NCBI GenBank assembly: GCA_020631735.1
Contig: CM036162.1
Span: 94,288,401 to 94,352,400 of the forward strand
Direction of reading: 5' to 3'
Origin: Saccharum officinarum
Taxonomy: Eukaryota > Streptophyta > Magnoliopsida > Poales > Poaceae
Length of the DNA: 64,000 bases
In this document: one piece after another, positions 11,294 to 22,063 of the stretch
How the letters are laid out: each line of letters starts with the position of its first letter
Position numbering within the stretch: position 1 is the first letter of the stretch
Position numbers and translations under genes: made by a program
Notes under the pieces: generated by a model
The model's input: only the letters and a program-made list of their open reading frames with translations
What the model was told of the DNA's origin: nothing
Databases searched by the model: none

Positions 11294-12200
11294 GAGGCCT
11301 AAAAGTACTAGTGTCCCTGCCAGTGCCAGCTAGGTTGGGCGCGCGCGGTAGTTTGTTTCGCACGGATCGGAGTACGTGCATCATCAGTGGATCCTGCGTG
11401 CTGTGCCTGTTGTTCGTCAGTCAGATCTGGCGCCTGATTCGCGACGTACATGTCGCCTCTGGTGAAGCAGGGGTCCTGTGTGTAGCTGGACGACGGACAG
11501 GTCAGATAGATGCATGGCTACTGGACCTAGTATCCATAATCAATTGCATGCGTCCGTGCTAACGTACGCTTGAGCACAAGCAATGGGCTGCGTCGCACAT
11601 GAAGCACGAAAATACAGGAGAAATCCACAGCGAAGGCGCTTGCTCTTGTCTAGTTCGACAAGATATTTCGACTAGGCTGGCTAACGAAAGACCGTTGGGC
11701 TTCGAGCAGCAAAGACGCGAGGGACAAGTGAGAACGCGAAAGATGAAAGGACGGGGAGCACGGCCCTCCGTCGACCCGCTTTTTTGGTCGCTAATGCTTG
11801 GCCACCTGCGTCCGATGGTCGGACGTTATATTTCTAGGCCTGCATAGCGGATAGCCCAACAAGCGTATCCCCACTCGTATTTGGCCGTCGGGCGTCACCG
11901 CGTATCTCTGCCGCACTTCGCCCCGCGCGCCTGTCCCCCGTGCATGCCGCGCCCTGCCACCATCCCGTGGCTCGCCCCTATCTGGCGCGCCCCCTTCCAC
12001 CTCGGCCGCCATGGCCATGGTAGGCACCCCGCCACCATCACCCTGGCGCCACTAGGACGAGGTCGGCATTGGTCTAGACTTTGTCTCTCGTGGCGGCGAA
12101 ACACCGCGGTAGGAAGGGAGGCCTGCGCATGCTAGGCCGTTTGCTCTCTACGTTTCTCCTGGACCTGAGCATGCTGGCTACCGCAGTCCCCACCAGGTAG
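11294..12200. other. Intergenic, GC-rich, no gene recognised
   Basis: GC-rich from about 11850 to 12130 with short reading frames on both strands that are Arg/Pro/His-rich and look like compositional noise. No start context, splice pattern or domain supports a gene. Confidence 0.4.
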
Positions 12201-13040
12201 GCCATGGCCATAGTTGACGCTGTGTTTAAAGTGTTTCAGCGTTTCAGACTTATATTTCAAGGGTTTTATCTGAATATTGCAAAAGTCGATCTTAGATGTT
12301 GCATATATTGCAATCACAATATACGCGTGTTGTAAGCCTATATTTCAATTCTTTCAGACATTTGTTTTAAATGTTTTTATTTGGATGTTTCAAAAGTAGA
12401 TCTTGGTGTTGCACATGTTGCAGTGGCTACACACATGTTTCAAGTGTTTTTATCTGTTTCAAACTTATGTTGCAAATGTTTTCGTCTGGATGTTTTAAAA
12501 CTAGATCGGGTGTTGCCGGCGGCTGTCCGCTTATTGCAACTGCTGAGGCGACGCCGTGGTTCACGTGCAGGCCTGTAGAGACCTCCGCGGCGCACATCCG
12601 CAGGCAGCGCAGGTGGGCGCGGGTCACGGTTCCGCAATGCGAGCGTGGGTCGCAGTTCTGTCGTGCAGACGCGAGATGGGCGCGGGGGCACGGTTCCAGC
12701 GTGCAGGGCGCGGGACGGGCACGAGCCATGGTTCCAAATGCTAATGGCCGGAAACAACAGGACGGAGCGTGTGAGATGTGATACAAGTATGAGAGCATGG
12801 GAGCTGCGTCCGGACGCTGACCTAGGACGAACGTCCAGACGCTGGCCCTTAGGCTTTTTTATTGCAAGGCGCGACGCCTTAAAGCAACGAAGCTGGCTGC
12901 GGGCTGCACCATGCGTCCATGGCCCCGTGGAATTGGACGATCGAACGGGCCTCTTTAACTCGCGCGGCCGCATGGTGGCCTTTTTCCTTTCCTTTTCCTT
13001 GTATTGTATGCCTCCATGCTCCTTTTTCTTTCTTCTATCT
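12200..13040. repeat. Probable transposon remnant with diverged 'TGTTTCA...TTTATCTGGATG' repeats
   Basis: At 12215-12515 a theme like 'GTTTCAAGTGTTTTTATCTG..TGTTTCAAAAGTAGATCTTGGTGTTGCA' recurs about four times in diverged form. It is followed by a GC-rich block and by GCGTCCGGACGCT / GTCCAGACGCTGG near 12810-12845. I recall this repeat theme from grass non-coding transposon arms, but the ends were not defined, so the superfamily is left open. Confidence 0.4.
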
Positions 13041-13854
13041 AATATAATAAATTAATAATCCTATTTGTTTGTTCGGCATCTGGTTAACATTAGCGATTAC
13101 TAGGTTTCTTCAGTATGTAAATTAATTTTCTTTTTTTTACAGATTCGTATAATTCATCTGTATTTATTATCATTGATTATAGAAGAACCTACACTATTTT
13201 TTGGGAGATAGAAGAACCTATACCTGTCGTTCTATATAATGGTATATTTTATTGGTCGATGGTATACATTTAAATTGTTTGAAAAGTAAAGTTCATTATT
13301 TGGTATATATTTTTAGTGTCAAAGTTAAAAAAAAATTGTTCCACGATATATGTTGGAATCTGTTGCGGTAGTGGATTTTTTATTTTGTTTCTTTTTGTTC
13401 TCCTAACAATTTTATTTGTGATCAATACATATACTTTCTTGTTTAGAACCTTTTTATATGTAAAACATTTATTTTTTACTCAGAATATTTTCTGTTTTTA
13501 TCGAGCATCTATTTCATGCGCAAAATAATAATTCTACATCCTCAAAACCGTTTTGTTTGGAACATTTTATGAGGCGCTCAAAATGATTCCAAAATTTTAT
13601 CATAATATTTTTGTTCTTTTCTCGGAATATTTTCTCATGCAGCTAGAATATTTCAAAAGTTACAATTTGTGAAACAAATTATGTATATTAACTGAATACT
13701 TTTTATTTAATATGAAGTGTTTTCTCATGAAGCTGGTGGAACATCGTTTTGTTTAACATGAAACATATTATACAAACTTGGGCCAGGCCTTTCCATCAAA
13801 ACCAGTCAGCTCAAATGCACATGGATCGAGTCCATGGTTGGACTTATGTGGCTG
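13041..13854. other. Intergenic, AT-rich
   Basis: AT-rich with short diverged repeats around TTTTCTCATGCAG and GGAACATTTTATGAG themes at 13490-13740. No gene or clear element end. Confidence 0.4.
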
Positions 13855-13863
13855 ATGGAAGAA

Positions 13864-15083
13864 GGAAAAAGTCTACTTTTCCTCCCCCAACTTTCACGAA
13901 AGTCCGCTTTTCCTCCCTCAACTCCAAAACCGGGCAAATCACCTCCCTCAACTTTTCAAACCGTGCATTTTACCTCCCTGGAGCGGTTTCGAAGGCGGTT
14001 TTGCTACAGTAAGGCGGTTTTGTCTTTTCTTTTTTTTATTTATTTCGGCTGAATCTTTGAAAAATCATATTAAATCACAGAAAAATCATAAAATGAAAAA
14101 TCCAATTTTGTTGCACTCCACATGAGTAGATCTACACAGTGAACATATAATATGGTATCCTTTAGTACAAAGTTTTTGCTACGAAGGTTTTGTTTTTTTC
14201 TTTTTTATTTATTTCGGCTAAATCTTTGAAAAATCATAGTAAATTACAGAAAAATCATAAAATGGAAAATCTAATTTTGTTGGACTCCACATGAGCATAT
14301 CTACACAGTGAACATATAATATGGTATACTTTAGTACAAAATTTTTGCTACCAAGGTTTTGTCTTTTTCTTTTTTATTTATTTGGCTGAATCTTTGAAAA
14401 ATCATAGTAAATCACAGAAAAATCATAAAATAGAAATTCTATTTTTTTGGACTCCACATGAGTAGATCTACACAATGAACATATAATACGGTATGCTTTA
14501 GTCCAACAAAATAATTATAGAAGCTGCAGCTATGAATTATTTCAATTAATTACAGAAAAGCATAGATCTAAAGCTACAATAAAAATTTTGTACTAAAGCA
14601 TACCATATTATATGTTCACTGTGTAGATATGCTCACGTGGAGTCCAACAAAATTAGATTTTCCATTTTATGATTTTTCCGTAATTTACTATGATTTTCAA
14701 AGATTTAGCCGAAATAAATAAAAAAGAAAAAGGCAAAACCTTCATAGCAAAAACTTTGTACTAAAGGATACCATATTATATGTTCACTGTGTAGATCTAC
14801 TCTTGTGGAGTGCAACAAAATTGGATTTTTCATTTTATGATTTTTCTGTGATTTAATATGATTTTTCAAAGATTCAGCCGAAATAAATAAAAAAAGAAAA
14901 AGACAAAACCGCCTCACTGTAGCAAAACCACTGTTTACTGTAGCAAAACCGCCTTCGAAACCGCTCCAGGGAGGTAAAATGCACGGTTTGAAAAGTTGAG
15001 GGAGGTGATTTGCCCGGTTTTGAAGTTGAGGGAGGAAAAGCGGACTTTCGTGAAAGTTGGGGGAGGAAAAATAGACTTTTTCC
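13864..15083. mobile_element. Foldback Mutator-type MITE, 1.2 kb
   Basis: The left end GGAAAAAGTCTACTTTTCC is matched by the right end GGAAAAATAGACTTTTTCC, and the two halves of the element are long inverted copies of each other (roughly 13864-14500 against 14580-15083). It is flanked by a perfect 9-bp direct repeat ATGGAAGAA (13855-13863 and 15084-15092), the size expected for Mutator-type insertions. The left arm contains about three tandem copies of a block of roughly 170 bp (TTGAAAAATCATA...GAACATATAATATGG...). There is no coding capacity; a minus-strand open stretch at 14705-15253 is just the arm read through. A relative sits at 55240-56307. Confidence 0.88.
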
Positions 15084-15092
15084 ATGGAAGAA

Positions 15093-15426
15093 ATGTATAG
15101 CTTAGGGGAGATAGATCCTAAATGGGGTTTGGACAGTTTATTGGACCGTTTTTCCTGGTTGGGCTGCTGGATGATGGAGTTCTTCACACGCGAGCCTTCA
15201 GGCCTACTGGCGGACAGAAAAGGAGGCGGACAGAAGCGGATGCAGAAAATCAATCTTGGGCCTCACAAGCGAACAGACAAATCGCGACGGAGGGCTCGAC
15301 ACGGCTGGTAGAGGACAACAACGGGTGCTACTTGCCTAGTCACGACCTTGCTCTAATACTACTATCATTTTTGTTGGCTTTTAATGATCCGTATTTTATA
15401 TTTCCGACCACGCATAAAAAGACTTA

Positions 15427-15430
<4 letters not shown>
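15093..15430. other. Intergenic, no gene recognised
   Basis: Short region between the foldback element and the TA microsatellite. A plus-strand reading frame here runs into the microsatellite as an Ile-Tyr repeat and is not a credible protein. Confidence 0.4.

Positions 15431-15517
<87 letters not shown>
15431..15517. repeat. (TA)n microsatellite, about 43 units
   Basis: Uninterrupted TA dinucleotides, directly abutting the 5' end of the Helitron-like element to its right. Confidence 0.95.
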
Positions 15518-15519
<2 letters not shown>

Positions 15520-16541
15520 AAGAGGTAAAATTTCTGTCGTACTTTTTTTCTGACTTCTCTGAATTTCTTTTCCAGTCCGGGTTCGAATTCCTTTTTCAGT
15601 TCAAGTTCCATCCGTATTTTTATGGTTGCTCGCCTATGTTCCGTCTTGCAGCATGTCTGCTCCTTGAAACTTGGCAGTCCTAGCGACAAAAACAACTAGT
15701 CTGTGAAAAATACGTCTAAAACTTTAAGCCACGAGACTTGAACCCAGGTCTCCAATAACAAAAGGGAGACCACACACCAAGACACCATATACTTTACGTG
15801 ATATAAAACAAAACGTTTTATATTTGATTCTCCTTTGAGCTACATTGATTCGAGAAATCCAGGTTGATACATAAATACTTGATTTTCTTTTTATTTTCAC
15901 CTCAGCCGTGGAACAGTTCAAGATGAAATGTTATAAATGATTAGGTCAAAGTAATTTTGAAGTGCTTAATGATCATCTTAATTGGGCACTACAATAACTA
16001 AATTGCATTGTAGTTCAATAAATGAAGATACTTTTAGGCTTGGTTGGTGCCATAGTTTGGTTGCCATGGATATATCCTGTTTGAAACCGCTTAAAAGTTG
16101 ATTCTCAGCTGCAGAACGCGACAATCATGCAAACATGTCATGGTTGTGGTGATTTTCTCCTCGCATCAGGCCACGGGCCATGGGATTTGAACTAGAGTCC
16201 TATTTTTGGTACCGCGACTCACACCTCAGACACACTGCACGGTGGGCATGCACAAGCCAAGCCAAACATGATCATAGTACGACGAGCAAAACAAAAGCCA
16301 CACTTGTGGCAAAGTGTGGCAAGAAAATGAGACTATGATATGTGAAAACAGTGCTAACAAAGTATGGCACATCGTATTTATGACAGTGAACCACATAATT
16401 ACATAAAAAAATATGGCATGACTAACTTATAGCGTGACAAGTTGTGGTTATAAACCAAACAAACCCTAAGCCTCGCGGCCGTTCTTGGACTCTCAAGAAA
16501 AAAAAAGGACTCCCGTTGCAACGCACGGGAATAGTTGCTAG
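15518..16541 (+). mobile_element. Helitron-like element A (non-autonomous)
   Basis: The right end is a Helitron 3' terminus: a hairpin CCCGTTGCAACGCACGGG (16512-16529) followed 8 bases later by CTAG (16538-16541) and a T. The left end reads TAATAAAGAGGTAAAATTTC, very close to the start of the neighbouring element B. Its exact first base is hidden by the TA microsatellite. No Rep or helicase coding sequence is present. Inside are AT-rich stretches and at 15728-15750 a tRNA-B-box-like TTGAACCCAGGTCTCC on the plus strand. Confidence 0.6.
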
Positions 16542-17734
16542 TAATAATAAAGAGGCAAAATTTCCGGCCATTTTTTTCGTCCATCCATTTTTTTTGTCCA
16601 CCTCCCCCTAACTACCGGTTGTCGAGTTTCTTCCATCTAGACTTATATATATAACCCGTGCTCATACGAATTAAAATAGCTCTTGTCTAGCGGGATACGG
16701 AGTTCGATTCCAAAACATATTAGGTTGTCTATGGTCTATGCATAACCAAAGAGTCCATACTCATGCGCAAAAAAAGTGCCTTTTTCATTTTTTTTAGACT
16801 ATATATCTTCGACCAGTTACTGTATCCGATACATTTTTCATTTTCGTATTCCCTCCACTTCTTTTCCTGATTTCCTCTTTTTGTTTTTTCTTCTCCTTTT
16901 TCTCTTTTTTTTCTTTTCTGGACTATCAGGTCCGTTTCATGCACTTTCACTTATTATTTTGCTGTCATTTTTGTTTTCCGATTCTCTCATGATTTTTCTT
17001 ATAAACATAAAAATAAATAATAAACACAATATTATGGATCTTTGGATCCTTCATCCTTCCCTAATTCTTAATAGTCAAATATTCCTACTACTAAATTATT
17101 GATGTAATTAGATTAAGAATAAAAATTATTCTTATTATAACCTAGATCAGCTAATGGTCTAATTAATTAAATCATTAACAGAAATCTTGGGCATTTTATT
17201 ATCCAATCTAATCGGGAAGCGACAATGGGGGTTGTGGCGCCAGCAGACGTGGCACCGCGGGAGGTGGTGGCGGGCGGGCGGCGAGGTGGCCACGACGACC
17301 TGTTGGGGGTGGGGAGGTGAGCGCAGATGGAGAAGGGGGTGGGGAGGAGGTGGCGGACGCCGGCGAGGTCGCTGCCGCCGGCTGCAGCGACGGTGAAGCG
17401 GACATAGCCGCTAGGGCGAAGCCCTAGCGAGTGAGGCGGGCTTGCCTGCAGGGATTTCTCTTTTCCACTTAACTTTTTCGCTCTTTCATGTATATATTTG
17501 ATTCAAAAACAATATATGTTTATATATTTCTACTGAGATATTTTGCACGACATAAGAAATTTGCTAATTTGGCTGATATTATTCCAAATTACACTTTAAT
17601 AGACGGTCAGTGTTCTAATGTAATTATTGCTTCATTGCCGATGGATTAAATGCAAAATATGCATATCTTTAGTAACTAAGTAGAGATATAAGTTTTAATT
17701 TTCTCCCGCTGCAACACACGGGCATGTTTGCTAG
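16542..17734 (+). mobile_element. Helitron-like element B (non-autonomous), abutting A
   Basis: It begins directly after the CTAG of element A with TAATAATAAAGAGGCAAAA and ends with hairpin-forming CCCGCTGCAACACACGGG (17705-17722) followed by TTTGCTAG (17727-17734) and T. The region 17205-17440 is abruptly GC-rich, with GCCGCTAGGGCGAAGCCCTAG near its end, and could be a captured gene piece. No transposase coding sequence is present. Confidence 0.6.
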
Positions 17735-18124
17735 TCATGAATAAAACATGAAACCAACGTGTAGTGGAGCCCACGAGTTTAACGCTAGTACAAAAATAAT
17801 TTTGTTGGCGTCTAAATCTTTTTTTCCCTTGCGGTTCAAAAAGGACAAGTGCCAGTACAAAGGCCACGGATAAAAACGTCAACATACTATATTGGCAGTA
17901 GGCACTTAAGAAAATCATCAGTGTAAAACTGCACGCTCCTGGACGACTAGACGTCGCCTATTAAGTCCTCAAGATTTGTGAGATGCTTCGAGAAGTTTAT
18001 ATTGCCCTGACATTCCTGCGAACCCTCAAGCTCGAACTTGGTGATTCGCTTGAGAAGAGAGTAGGGTTAGAAGAGAGCCAAGTCTTTGTGGCTTCCTCAA
18101 TAATAAGGGCGTAGGCAAGCCTTT
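17735..18124. other. Intergenic, no gene recognised
   Basis: Nothing supported beyond short unmatched sequence between the Helitron-like element and the LTR fragment. Confidence 0.4.
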
Positions 18125-18480
18125 TGCAAGGACTTCAGATGGTAAGAGGGGTGAATAGTCTATAAAAAATTCCTTCAATAACATAACACTAGGCAAACGT
18201 GATTAGCAAAAGAGATGATCCTAAAAGTCACTACTTGCCTAGCCTATCATCCAAGAGCAAGCCTTGTCTACACAATTCTAGTAGCAAAAGATACAACTAC
18301 TAGAGCAATCAAACTAACCGAGGAAGGCTACAACAGTACCACACTAGTTAAGCTAAGCAAGTTAAACAATTAAGCGAATTATAATATTCGACAAGAGAGA
18401 TACACAAGCAATTACCCAAGCTACACAAGCACAAGATCAACAATTGGAAAGAGCAATTGTAGAGATGAGCAGGCTAACGA
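18125..18480 (-). mobile_element. Truncated SIRE-type LTR fragment
   Basis: On the minus strand this ends TATAGACTATTCACCCCTC..., the 3' end theme of the two solo LTRs in this window, and its upstream part matches their CTAGTGTGG / CTTGTGTAG-rich segment. The LTR edge is TGCAAGGACTTCAG at 18125 on the plus strand; the 5' part of the LTR is missing. Confidence 0.6.
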
Positions 18481-19718
18481 GGATATAATGGATTTTTTTA
18501 TTCGTTTTCCATACAATAAAAGTAATGCAGAGGAATGAAATGAAAAAAAAACAATTTTAATAAATAAAATATTTTAGAAAACCGTACGTTCCACTATCTA
18601 AATTGACAACCAAATAAAGAAAGGTTGGAAAAAATTAGAGCAATATTAAATTCCTTTATTTTATTAATATTTTCCATTCATAACCCGAAAGAATGATTTG
18701 GGGTGTGACATTAGAATCAAAAGTTATGGAGTTCTTTGCTTCTAGTGAATGATCCTTAAGTTTTTGCATTGGTCGATAACGTTAGAGCCAGGGCTGCGCC
18801 CCCCTGTCCACGGGAGTTTTCTGAAGAGCCAGGTGTCATCGGTTTAGGCACTATATTTTTTTTTAGCTCCCCATGGTAGTTACCTGCTGTTGCGTGCAAC
18901 AGTTGCTTAGTAAGACACATAGCTGATGGACTGATAATTTTTATGGCTGATAAGCCGGCTGTGGCTGTTTTATTATGAGATAAAAACACTGTACGATGAC
19001 TGATAAACCGGGCTGATAAGCAGTTCGTCTCATTTTTCATCTTACTTGTTGGCTTCTCTTGCTCATGATCAAAGCGCAACCTGGAAGGTAGTAACAGCTA
19101 GCTAGGTGTAGCATGAGCATATGGAATAGGCCCCCTCTTGATTTTAGCTCATGCTCTGCCATTGGGAACTTTGGGTTATATTTGTAATAGTTGTGATTTG
19201 ATGTCTCTTCTGTAAAGAAGTTTGAAGCCATAAGTTATTCTATTATCTAAAAATTTAGTGTAACCACTAAAGACTCCTTTGTAGGGCTTAAAAAAGCTTC
19301 GACTTTGACTTCTCAAGAAACCCTACTAAATAGGTATCAAAAAATGGTCCCTCCCTTGAATCCATACTAAGGATTTGAAGCCAAAAAATTTAGCTTCTAA
19401 CAAACCACTCTTGAAAAAATCACTATCTAAAGCCATTTTGCCAAATATTTTTTATAGTGCTTCAAATTCACCATAGGAGCTAGAGCCGAAAATCTTAGGA
19501 GTCGATTCCTTACCAAACTCGCTCAAACCTATGGTTTATTTGTTTGGCTGGTAGTAAGCTTGAAAGTACATCTAATCTTTAGTGACAGTTCAAGAACCTT
19601 TACGTGAGTCCAGAGAGTGTTACAGAAACAAATTTGAGTCCATATGATGGTTCTCGAGTCCTAACCAAGATCCAATCTGAGTAGACGACTGGGTGTACCC
19701 CATTTCTCTGATTTCTTA
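18481..19718. other. Intergenic, downstream of the UGT gene
   Basis: AT-rich sequence. At about 18920-19030 there is a diverged copy of the GCTGATAAGCCGGCTG...GCTGATAAGC MITE theme also seen at 19719 and 40542. No gene recognised. Confidence 0.45.
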
Positions 19719-19841
19719 GGCTCTGTTCATTCGACTTATAATTCGTACTTTTCAGCTTATTTTTTCAGCCGGAACAATATTTTTGTCTCACAACAAATCA
19801 GCCAACAGTGTTTTCAGCCGGCTTATCAGCACAGCCGAATA
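19719..19841. mobile_element. Small MITE (about 120 bp) close to the UGT stop codon
   Basis: It starts GGCTCTGTTCATTCGACTTA and ends GCTTATCAGCACAGCCGAATAG. The core (CAGCTTATTTTTTCAGCCGG, CAGCCAACAGTGTTTTCAGC) is the same as in the copy at 40542-40672. It lies about 20 bases past the UGT stop codon, within what must be the gene's 3' untranslated region or polyadenylation zone. Confidence 0.7.
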
Positions 19842-19861
19842 GTCTCCACTGCAGAGTTCAC

Positions 19862-21337
19862 CTATGCTGTGGACTTGCGGTTGCGGAGCAGCACCTCATT
19901 GACAACAATGTCCAGATTGGTTTCCGCAGACCCACCCAAGATCGTCGCTCGAATGGCCTTCTCCTTCCACTCCGCAGCACGCCGGTGCATCTCCCTCCCC
20001 TTGTCCCCGCCCATGGCCTCTCTTATCATCTCTGCCAGCTCTGCGCGTCTCACCTCGCCACCGATTTCCATCCCGACGCCCCACTCTGTACGCACGTACC
20101 GGCAGTTGGTCTGCTGCTCCGCGAAGAAGGGCCAGCTGAGCATCGGCACCCCCGCGCAGATGCTTTCTAGAGTCGAGTTCCACCCGGAGTGCGTGAGGAA
20201 CAGCCCCACTGCCTGATGCGCCAGCACAGCCTCCTGCGGGCACCATGTTGTTAGCATGGCCCGGTCCTTCACGGAGGACAAGAACTCCGGCGGCAGCACG
20301 GCAGTGTCACCCTTCACAAGGTCCGGCCGGATGTTCCACATGAACGCGTAGCCGCTGCCAGCTAGCCCCCACGCGAACTCCAGCAGCTGCTCGTTCGACA
20401 TCACGGTGATGCTCCCGTAGTTGACGTACACGACAGAGCCCGCCGCCTGACCGTCTAGCCACTCGAGAAGGCCACCCTGCTCCTCCCAGAGGTTGGAGCC
20501 GAGGGCATCGAGCTGGCTGCCCTCCGTGACGGCGCGGCGCGCGTGGAGGAGCAGCGGACCAACCGTGTACAGCGGAGGGAGCGTCGCGCGCATGGCGTCG
20601 AGCGTCGGCGCCTCGAGGTCGTCGAAGGTGTTGATCATGATGGCGTCGGGCAGCGACAGCCGCTCGGCCTCGTGGATGAAGAAGTTGAGCATGACGTCGC
20701 CGCGGTCCGTGGTGCGGATGAAGGTGGGGAAGTCGCGCAGCCGCACGCCGTCGCACATGCCGCGCGCGCCCCGGACCACCGTGTCGAGGTACGCGTCGTC
20801 CGCGAGCTGCGCGTCGTCCCTGAAAGGGACGAGGCCCCACTGGACGAGCTGCTGGTAGTGCCGGTACCCCGCGAGGCCGCATGCGCTGGCGGTCCAGAGC
20901 GCGGCGCACGGCACGCCCATCTCTTTCGCCGCGTCGTAGGCGAACGACATGACGCCGTCCACGACGAGGCAGGTGACGGGTGGCACATCTCCTTCGTTGT
21001 TGAGCTTCCTGAGGAGGGACAAGAGGTGCGGGAGGCAGGTGGTCATGGTGGAGTAGCAGAGCGCGGGGACGTCCTGTGTGGCGTCGGCGTCGGAGGCCGG
21101 GAGCCCGTCGGGGATGGCGGCGTAGCGGAACCTGGGGATGCCGTCTAGCGCTTCAGGGCCACGCGACTGGAGCAGGCGGCGGTGGTTGAACTCGGTGTTC
21201 ACCATGGTGACATGGAAGCCCCGGGCGTGGAGCAGCTTGGCGAGCTTGAGCATCGGAGTGACGTGGCCCTGCGCCGGGTACGGCACGCACACTACGTGCG
21301 GCGGCATCTCCACCCCCTCAGGCCCCCTTGAACCCAT
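19862..21337 (-). CDS. UDP-glycosyltransferase, UGT85 group
   Basis: Intronless 491-residue family 1 glycosyltransferase, a normal length for plant UGTs. It transfers a sugar, usually glucose from UDP-glucose, to a small acceptor in the cytosol. The N-terminal acceptor half has VPYPAQGHVTPML with the catalytic His at residue 25, and its likely partner Asp at 127 (CLVVDG). The C-terminal PSPG donor box runs from about residue 365 (WCPQEAVLAHQ) through HSGWNSTLESICAGVPMLSW to FAEQQ near 408. The overall pattern (NTEFNHRRLL, GVPCAALWTASACG, MLNFFIHEAERL) fits the UGT85A group, which includes enzymes for iridoid, cytokinin and cyanogenic aglycones; the acceptor cannot be read from sequence. I chose the Met at 21337 because a TATA box lies at 21427-21436, downstream of an alternative in-frame Met at 21460, and because family members begin close to this point. 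No frameshift seen. Confidence 0.95.
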   Translation of the reverse strand: MGSRGPEGVEMPPHVVCVPYPAQGHVTPMLKLAKLLHARGFHVTMVNTEFNHRRLLQSRGPEALDGIPRFRYAAIPDGLPASDADATQDVPALCYSTMTTCLPHLLSLLRKLNNEGDVPPVTCLVVDGVMSFAYDAAKEMGVPCAALWTASACGLAGYRHYQQLVQWGLVPFRDDAQLADDAYLDTVVRGARGMCDGVRLRDFPTFIRTTDRGDVMLNFFIHEAERLSLPDAIMINTFDDLEAPTLDAMRATLPPLYTVGPLLLHARRAVTEGSQLDALGSNLWEEQGGLLEWLDGQAAGSVVYVNYGSITVMSNEQLLEFAWGLAGSGYAFMWNIRPDLVKGDTAVLPPEFLSSVKDRAMLTTWCPQEAVLAHQAVGLFLTHSGWNSTLESICAGVPMLSWPFFAEQQTNCRYVRTEWGVGMEIGGEVRRAELAEMIREAMGGDKGREMHRRAAEWKEKAIRATILGGSAETNLDIVVNEVLLRNRKSTA

Positions 21338-21426
21338 GACCGCCGTCTGATCAAAGTCCTCGACAGGAAAATCTACGTAGCTATAAGAGCACAGTTTTGG
21401 GTTTCTTGATTCTCCGGAGGTAACCT

Positions 21427-21436
21427 CTTTATATAC
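21427..21436 (-). promoter_or_regulatory. TATA box of the UGT85-type gene
   Basis: The minus strand reads GGAGTATATAAAGAGG. It lies about 90 bases upstream of the chosen start codon, which allows a leader of about 60 bases, and rules out the more upstream in-frame Met at 21460 as the main start. Confidence 0.7.
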
Positions 21437-21754
21437 TCCAGCAGTACAGCAATCATCCAACAGCGGTTCGTTGTGGCCAAGAGACCCAACCTAAAAAAAA
21501 TCGCTCGCTCAGTCATATCATTGGCGTTGACGCGCAAAAATGAAATGTATCAACATGGAATTGGGTTGCTAATCCTCGCCGGCATGTGATTCGGATCTTA
21601 TTGGACGTCAACGATTGGCCATGTCACCGAGGAAACGGACAAAAGGACGTAGCACGGTATCTGCTCCGGGCATCGTGGTGTTCAAGGACGGCGCGGATGC
21701 GCCTGGACGGCAATCGCGACGTGGAACCGGACATCAGCCACGAGTATTTAACTA

Positions 21755-22063
21755 TACTTCCTCCGTTTTTTTATCAGGTGTCGCGTATGATTTTGGTACA
21801 CAGACCGGGTCGTGTCTGTGCTCCATCCGATTTGCTGCTTCGCCCAGCGCTATCGTCGCTCTATCTCCTTTCTGTATGGCTGCATGCAAAAGTCACGCAA
21901 AGCGTCCAGAATATTCCCAGCCCTGCCACCCAGCACTTGCGCATGGCTAACATATGCAGGTTTAATGGCGTGGAACTAAGCGATTAGACGGACCAGAGTA
22001 CGACATCTAATCGCGACTTTGTCCAAAAACCAAATGCGACACCTTATAAAAAAAAAGGGAGTA
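21755..22063. mobile_element. Stowaway-like MITE upstream of the UGT gene
   Basis: The left end TACTTCCTCCGTTTTTTTAT..GGTGTCGC is the inverse of the right end GCGACACCTTATAAAAAAAA..GGGAGTA. The CTCCCTCCGT-type ends with TA at both borders are characteristic of grass Stowaway elements. About 310 bp, non-coding. Confidence 0.75.

Noticed and set aside
12440..12973. 177-codon minus-strand frame
   Set aside because: Overlaps repeat-like sequence on all frames and has no recognisable domain.
15122..15517. 131-codon plus-strand open frame ending in Ile-Tyr repeats
   Set aside because: Its second half is the (TA)n microsatellite read as protein; the rest has no recognisable content.
15728..15752. 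tRNA B-box-like TTGAACCCAGGTCTCC (minus strand GGTTCAAGTC)
   Set aside because: No matching A box at the right distance and no cloverleaf could be folded by eye; a SINE or tRNA is not supported. A similar GGAGTTCGATTCC occurs at 16699 in the second Helitron-like element.
20543..21148. 201-codon plus-strand frame opposite the UGT gene
   Set aside because: Shadow of the GC-rich UGT coding strand; no domain content.
19862..21460. 532-residue version of the UGT protein
   Set aside because: Its extra 41 residues span the TATA box and are unlike UGT N-termini; the 491-residue version is preferred.
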